This document shows, piece after piece, positions 5,694-8,379 of a stretch of 8,379 nt of DNA; the stretch's first letter is position 1; every line of letters begins with the position of its first letter. The notes below the pieces were generated by a model. The model saw only the letters and a list, made by a program, of their open reading frames with translations, ran no database searches and was not told the DNA's origin. The DNA lies in NCBI GenBank assembly GCA_035632955.1, contig DASQFU010000197.1, positions 1 to 8,379 on the forward strand, given 5' to 3'. This stretch comes from DASQFU01 sp035632955. GTDB lineage: Bacteria > Eisenbacteria > RBG-16-71-46. Both the position numbers and the translations under genes were made by a program.

Positions 5694-6011
5694 ATGATCC
5701 TGGCGCAGGTGATGGGCACCGTCGTGTCCACGCGCAAGGACCATGGGTTGCTCGGCCTCAAGCTCCTGCTGGTGCGCGAGGTCGACACCGCGCTCGCGGC
5801 GACCGGCAACTACGTGGTGGCGGCCGATGCGGTCGGCGCTGGCAGCGAAGAGGTCGTGCTCGTCGCCCAGGGCTCGTCGGCGCGATTGACCGAGGTCTCG
5901 CGTGAGAAGCCGGTGGATGCCGTGATCGTCGGGATCGTGGATTCGGTCGAGATCGCCGGCCGCGACCGTTACCTGAAGGGCGCCGCCGGCGCGGCGCCGC
6001 CGGCGCGTTAG
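5694..6011 (+). CDS. Pentameric microcompartment vertex protein (BMC-P, EutN/CcmL family)
   Basis: This is a 105-residue protein of the EutN/CcmL/PduN family, which forms pentamers that cap the vertices of the icosahedral shell. It shows the family pattern: ILAQVMGTVVST (2-13), LKLLLVREVD (22-31), VAADAVGAGSEEVVLVAQGSSAR (42-64) and the C-terminal VDAVIVGIVDSVEI (74-87). The tail GAAGAAPPAR (96-105) is encoded by a perfect tandem 14-bp duplication (5979-6006), so it may not be conserved. The start is 2 bases after the preceding stop, with a poor Shine-Dalgarno sequence, suggesting coupled translation. It is the first of three vertex-type genes in the operon. Confidence 0.94.
   Translation: MILAQVMGTVVSTRKDHGLLGLKLLLVREVDTALAATGNYVVAADAVGAGSEEVVLVAQGSSARLTEVSREKPVDAVIVGIVDSVEIAGRDRYLKGAAGAAPPAR
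5979..6006 (+). repeat. Perfect 14-bp tandem duplication inside the end of the first vertex gene
   Basis: GGCGCCGCCGGCGC occurs twice head to tail (5979-5992 and 5993-6006). Because 14 is not a multiple of three, the second copy is read in a different frame and brings the TAG at 6009-6011 into frame. The segment also forms a hairpin: GCCGGCG (5985-5991) pairs with CGCCGGC (5998-6004) around 6 bases. It ends 17 bases before the aldehyde dehydrogenase start. Confidence 0.7.
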
Positions 6012-6023
6012 CCGAGGCCCTGC

Positions 6024-7439
6024 ATGGCGCTCGACCCGCACCGCATCGAAACGATCGTCGCCGAGGTACTGGAGCGCCTCGAGCGCGACCCCGGGAATCC
6101 GGGAGAAGCACGGGCGCTCGGTGTCCATGCCGATCTCGACTCGGCCGTGGCGGCGGCACGCTCGGCGTTCGACGCCTACGAGCAGGTGCCGCTCAGCACG
6201 CGCTCGGCGGTGATCGCCGCGATCCGAGAGACGCTCCCGGGCCAGTACCGAACGCTGGCCGAAGTGGCGGTCGAAGAGACCGGGCTCGGGCGCGTCGAAG
6301 ACAAGATCCTCAAGAACAGGATCGTCACCGAGCTCACGCCCGGCCCCGAAGATCTGCTCCCGCACGCCTGGACCGGGGACCACGGCATCACGCTCGAGGA
6401 ACGGGCGCCGTACGGGCCGATCGCGGTCATCACACCGGTCACGAATCCGAGCGAGACCATCATCAACAACGCGATCTCGATGCTTGCCGGCGGCAACACC
6501 GTGGTGCTGTGTCCGCATCCGAACGCCCGCAAGGTCTCGAACCTCACCGTCGACCTCATGAATCGCGCCGCGCGCCGGGCCGGCGCGCCGCAGCCGCTGA
6601 TCCATTCGGTGGAGCAGCCCTCGATCGAGATCGCGCAGGGGCTGCTGCGCTACCGCGAGCTGCGGCTGAACGTCGTGACCGGCGGGCCGGCGGTGGTCAA
6701 GGAGGCGCTGGCCGCGGGGAAGAAGGCGATCACGGCCGGCCCCGGGAATCCTCCTTCGGTGGTGGACGAGACTGCCGACCTCGACAAGGCCGCGCGCGAC
6801 CTGGTCCTGGGCGCCTCGCTCGACAACAACATCATCTGCACCGACGAGAAGGAGATCATCGCCGTCGCGCTGATCGCCGACCGGCTCAAGGAAGCGCTCG
6901 GCCGCTCGGGTGCGGTGGTGGTCCCGCCGCATCAGACCGAGACGCTGCGCAAGCTGCTGCTCGAGAAGGACAACGGTCCCCGCAAGCACGCCGCCATCCA
7001 GCGCAAGTTCGTCGGCAAGAACGTCGACGTGATCCTGCGCGAGGCGGGCATTCCCTGCGATTCGAGCAAGCGCCTGGCGGTGTGCGAGGTCGACGCGGAT
7101 CACCCGTTCGTGTGGACGGAGATGATGATGCCGGTGATTCCACTGGTGCGCGTGCGCACGGTCGACGAGGCGATCGACTACGCCCTGCTGGTCGAGCACG
7201 GCTATCGCCACACGGCGTCGATGCACTCGCGCAACGTCGAGAAGCTGTCGAAGATGGCGCGACTCTGCAACTGCTCGATCTTCGTCAAGAACGGTCCCAA
7301 CTTCGCGGGCCTCGGCTACGGGGGCGAAGGCCCGACCAGCTTCACGATCGCGAGCCCGACCGGCGAAGGCATGACCACTGCCCGGAGCTTCACCCGGCTC
7401 CGGCGCTGCACGCTCGTCGACGCGTTCCGGATCGTGTGA
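6024..7439 (+). CDS. CoA-acylating aldehyde dehydrogenase of a microcompartment (PduP/EutE-like)
   Basis: This 471-residue enzyme should convert an aldehyde, NAD+ and CoA to acyl-CoA and NADH inside the microcompartment. Motifs of the PduP/EutE branch are clear: ITPVTNPSETIINN (136-149), VVTGGPAVV (217-225), AGPGNPPSVVDETADLDKAA (238-257) and the active-site segment LDNNIICTDEKEI (266-278) with catalytic Cys272. The C-terminal half has GLGYGGEGPTSFTIASPTGEGMTTARSF, as in PduP. Residues 1-20, with HRIETIVAEVLERLE, form an amphipathic helix followed by a Gly/Pro linker before the catalytic domain starts near residue 33. That is the layout of an encapsulation peptide that binds the shell from inside. 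GAGG at 6014-6017 gives a ribosome binding site with 6-base spacing. The stop overlaps the next start by one base. The aldehyde substrate cannot be deduced from sequence alone. Confidence 0.95.
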   Translation: MALDPHRIETIVAEVLERLERDPGNPGEARALGVHADLDSAVAAARSAFDAYEQVPLSTRSAVIAAIRETLPGQYRTLAEVAVEETGLGRVEDKILKNRIVTELTPGPEDLLPHAWTGDHGITLEERAPYGPIAVITPVTNPSETIINNAISMLAGGNTVVLCPHPNARKVSNLTVDLMNRAARRAGAPQPLIHSVEQPSIEIAQGLLRYRELRLNVVTGGPAVVKEALAAGKKAITAGPGNPPSVVDETADLDKAARDLVLGASLDNNIICTDEKEIIAVALIADRLKEALGRSGAVVVPPHQTETLRKLLLEKDNGPRKHAAIQRKFVGKNVDVILREAGIPCDSSKRLAVCEVDADHPFVWTEMMMPVIPLVRVRTVDEAIDYALLVEHGYRHTASMHSRNVEKLSKMARLCNCSIFVKNGPNFAGLGYGGEGPTSFTIASPTGEGMTTARSFTRLRRCTLVDAFRIV

Positions 7440-7986
7440 TGCACGTCGCCATCGCCGCGATCGAGACCAGCAGCATCGCCCAGGGCACCGTGGTCGGGGA
7501 TGCGATGGTGAAGACCGCCGACGTCGCACTCGTCCAGGCCTCTCCGCTCTCCCCGGGCAAGTATTGGGTGCTGATCGGCGGTGACGTCGCTTCGGTGCGT
7601 GCGGCGTTCGGGAAGGGGCTCGATGCGGCGGGCGACACGTTGCTCGACTCGCTGTTCATCCCGCAGCTTCACGAGATGGTGCTGCCCGCATTGCAGGGCC
7701 AGGCGCCCAGCGTGGACGACGACTCGCTCGGGGTGATCGAAACGCTGTCCGCCGCCTCGGCGATCGTCGCCGCCGACGTGGCGGCCAAGGCGGCGCGAGT
7801 CACGTTGCGCGACATCCGGCTCGCCAACGGGCTCGGAGGCAAGGGCTTCGTGTTCCTGACCGGCGACGTGAGCAACGTGCAGACCGCGGTCGACGCGGGT
7901 CGCGCGCAGGCGCTGCAAAAGGGGCTGCTGGTGCGTTCCGTCGTCGTGCCACGCTTGCATGCGCAGATGAAGGAACGGGTGTTCTG

Positions 7987-7987
<1 letters not shown>
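7439..7987 (+). CDS. Tandem-domain trimeric microcompartment shell protein (BMC-T), PduT-like but lacking the iron-sulfur cysteine
   Basis: This 182-residue protein has two fused BMC domains, at about residues 1-88 and 96-176, and should form trimers that look like hexamers. It follows PduT closely: IETSSIAQGTVVGDAMVKTADV (8-29), SPGKYWVLIGGDV (38-50), then in the second domain LGVIETLSAASAIVAADVAAKAA (97-119) and GLGGKGFVFLTGDVSNV (131-147). PduT from Salmonella carries Cys38 in a CPGK motif, which holds a [4Fe-4S] cluster at the trimer pore. Here the aligned residue is Ser38 (SPGK), and the protein contains no cysteine at all, so a cluster at this site is not expected. The ATG overlaps the aldehyde dehydrogenase stop (TGATG). 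The frame is open further upstream, but that is only a shadow of the dehydrogenase gene. The class is secure; the pore's role is open. Confidence 0.93.
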
Positions 7988-8271
<284 letters not shown>

Positions 8272-8379
8272 ATGTTCCTCGCGCGGGTCGTCGGCGACGT
8301 GGTCGCGACCATCAAGCACCGCGAGCTCGAGCAGCGCAAGCTGCTGCTCGTCCAGCCGCTGACGCCCGAAGGCAAGCCA
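8272..8379 (+). CDS. Third pentameric microcompartment vertex protein (BMC-P), 3' end cut by window
   Basis: Only the first 36 codons are visible, with no stop before the window ends. MFLARVVGDVVATIKH followed by QRKLLLVQPLTPEGK is the beginning of an EutN/CcmL-family vertex protein and resembles both paralogs upstream. The ATG comes immediately after the previous stop, with a GGGAGGG ribosome binding site at 8259-8265, 6 bases upstream, so translation should be efficient. The operon clearly continues beyond the window, where further enzymes of the compartment would be expected. The family call rests on the conserved first two strands only. Confidence 0.85.
   Translation, partial: MFLARVVGDVVATIKHRELEQRKLLLVQPLTPEGKP

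Noticed and set aside
5613..7529. Minus-strand open frame of 638 codons opposite the vertex and dehydrogenase genes
   Set aside because: It is composed of Arg, Asp, His and Gly runs without domain signals, and lies antisense to a secure dehydrogenase gene. Long antisense frames are expected at this base composition.

Overview
The window is GC-rich (about two-thirds G+C by eye), with strong G/C preference at third codon positions. Every supported gene is on the + strand and most are tightly packed. No phylum can be assigned from it: the proteins look like those of a high-GC bacterium outside the enterics. No rRNA, tRNA, CRISPR array or insertion sequence was seen.

Region 1 (1-4334) is a peptide/nickel-type (Dpp/Opp, family 5) ABC importer operon. 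In order it holds the C-terminal end of a solute-binding protein, two permeases (DppB- and DppC-like) and two ATPases (DppD- and DppF-like). The permease and ATPase genes overlap by 4 to 8 bases, which indicates one transcript with coupled translation. The DppC-like permease carries a long insert between its first two membrane segments. Both ATPases carry four C-terminal cysteines at the same residue numbers.

Region 2 (4335-5083) has no convincing gene. It starts with two GC-rich hairpins right after the importer operon. It also contains three perfect 12-bp palindromes, a spaced 9-bp direct repeat and a weak candidate promoter. It most likely holds the end of the importer transcript and the control region of the next operon.

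Region 3 (5084-8379) is a bacterial microcompartment (BMC) operon. The order is hexameric shell protein, hexameric shell protein, pentameric vertex protein, CoA-acylating aldehyde dehydrogenase with an N-terminal encapsulation-type helix, PduT-like tandem-domain trimeric shell protein, second vertex protein, and a third vertex protein cut off by the window end. All three kinds of shell tile and one core enzyme are present, so this is an aldehyde-oxidising metabolosome: an unseen signature enzyme would make an aldehyde inside the shell and the dehydrogenase would convert it to acyl-CoA. That signature enzyme, an alcohol dehydrogenase and a phosphotransacylase are not in the window, so the substrate is unknown. 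A supply role for the neighbouring importer is possible but rests only on position.

The most notable details are: the PduT-like protein has Ser38 where PduT has its iron-sulfur cysteine; the first hexamer protein has a glycine-free, charged pore loop; the second vertex protein has a diverged core motif; and a perfect 14-bp tandem duplication sits at the 3' end of the first vertex gene, where it sets the reading frame of the stop.
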